Positions 17,691-18,034 of a stretch of DNA of 18,034 nucleotides are shown one piece after another. The stretch covers positions 6,470 to 24,503 of the forward strand of contig PMYJ01000246.1 of the NCBI GenBank assembly GCA_003170875.1, read 5' to 3'. Within the stretch, counting starts at the first letter, position 1. The number at the start of each line of letters is the position of its first letter. The position numbers and the translations under genes are program-made. Under the pieces are notes generated by a model. It had not been told where the DNA came from and did not search any database. It saw nothing but the letters and a program-made list of their open reading frames with translations. This DNA is from Candidatus Dormiibacterota bacterium (GTDB lineage Bacteria > Chloroflexota > Dormibacteria > Aeolococcales > Aeolococcaceae).

Positions 17691-18034
17691 TCAGGGTCGC
17701 TCGAGGACCTTCCCGGTGCGGGTGACCACCAGGTCGAGGGTCACCTCGCGCGACGCGATGCCGAAGGGGATCGGAGACACCCGCGCGCTCACCGTGTAGT
17801 GCATGGTGCCGCTGGCGTCGATGCGCTCGGCGCACGTGGTCTGGCCCACGGCGGCGAAGTCGCTGACGTTGTCCAGCCCGCACCCGGTCTCGAGCGTCAT
17901 GGCGGCATCGAAGTCATGGGCAGTGAACGGCTTGAAGTTGCGGTTGAGGCTGGCGGGCAGCGGGAGGTTGGGGTCGCCCCAGACGAACGCATCGGTGCCG
18001 TTCCAGCAGACATAGGCGCGCAGCCCTACGGTGC
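17691..18034 (-). CDS. Probable secreted protein of unknown function (5' end beyond the window)
   Basis: The minus-strand frame is open from the right edge to a TGA at 17691 (114 codons), so the N-terminus is missing. The visible part reads GLRAYVCWNGTDAFVWGD near its beginning, then FKPFTAHDFDAAM, TLETGCGLDNVSDFAAVG, and TMHYTVSARVSPIPFGIA near the end, closing in VTRTGKVLERP. Three Cys within about 60 residues and a beta-rich, Thr/Val-rich pattern suggest an extracytoplasmic domain with possible disulfides. No family was recognised. An internal ATG at 17900 exists, but the upstream frame continues with similar composition to the edge, so the gene is likely longer. Confidence 0.6.
   Translation of the reverse strand, partial: TVGLRAYVCWNGTDAFVWGDPNLPLPASLNRNFKPFTAHDFDAAMTLETGCGLDNVSDFAAVGQTTCAERIDASGTMHYTVSARVSPIPFGIASREVTLDLVVTRTGKVLERP

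Overview
This is a high-GC window with tightly packed genes and several GTG or TTG starts. No RNA genes, CRISPR arrays or insertion sequences were recognised. The gene set suggests a high-GC Gram-positive-type bacterium, meaning Actinomycetota or a related terrabacterial lineage such as Dormibacterota or Chloroflexota. It includes an ArsR regulator with a long N-terminal domain, a NarL-type two-component system with a DUF4097 protein, and a MoxR/DUF58/DUF4129 operon. The exact phylum cannot be fixed from the sequence alone. No stretch longer than 300 bases lacks a gene; the longest is 10332-10571.

Left part (1-2770). A secreted protein with a signal peptide runs off the left edge on the minus strand. 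Behind it are a two-helix small membrane protein and an ArsR-family regulator, both minus. The regulator is divergent from a 96-residue small ORF, across a 56-bp AT-richer promoter region. Both proteins begin with the same ATG GCT ATG codons. A perfect 8-bp hairpin sits on the stop codon of the small ORF.

Centre (2722-10331, plus strand). The core is a translationally coupled three-gene redox operon. It encodes (i) a GltD-like NAD(P)/FAD/Fe-S oxidoreductase with N- and C-terminal Fe-S modules, (ii) a full-length single-chain pyruvate:ferredoxin oxidoreductase (NifJ type), and (iii) a dihydroorotate-dehydrogenase-like flavoprotein fold lacking the class 1 catalytic motif. The simplest reading is that pyruvate oxidation to acetyl-CoA is wired directly to NAD(P)H, or runs in reverse, through the GltD-like subunit; the third protein has no assigned job. 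A 17-codon leader ORF may precede the operon. A DHA1-type MFS exporter follows 74 bp downstream behind a duplicated Shine-Dalgarno segment.

Right part (10572-17630). On the minus strand a membrane histidine kinase, a NarL-type response regulator and a membrane-anchored DUF4097 protein form an overlapping operon (gene order kinase, regulator, DUF4097). This resembles an envelope-sensing unit. Divergently, five plus-strand genes form a MoxR-type operon: a DUF4129 membrane protein, an unassigned two-helix protein, a MoxR AAA+ ATPase, a DUF58 protein and an unassigned multi-helix membrane protein. Such clusters are usually linked to chaperone or maturation work at the envelope.

Right edge. A partial minus-strand gene of unknown function runs in from beyond the window.

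The best candidate for something under-described is the GltD-like/PFOR/DHOD-like operon. The TG[DN]-ladder DUF4097 protein coupled to its two-component system comes second.
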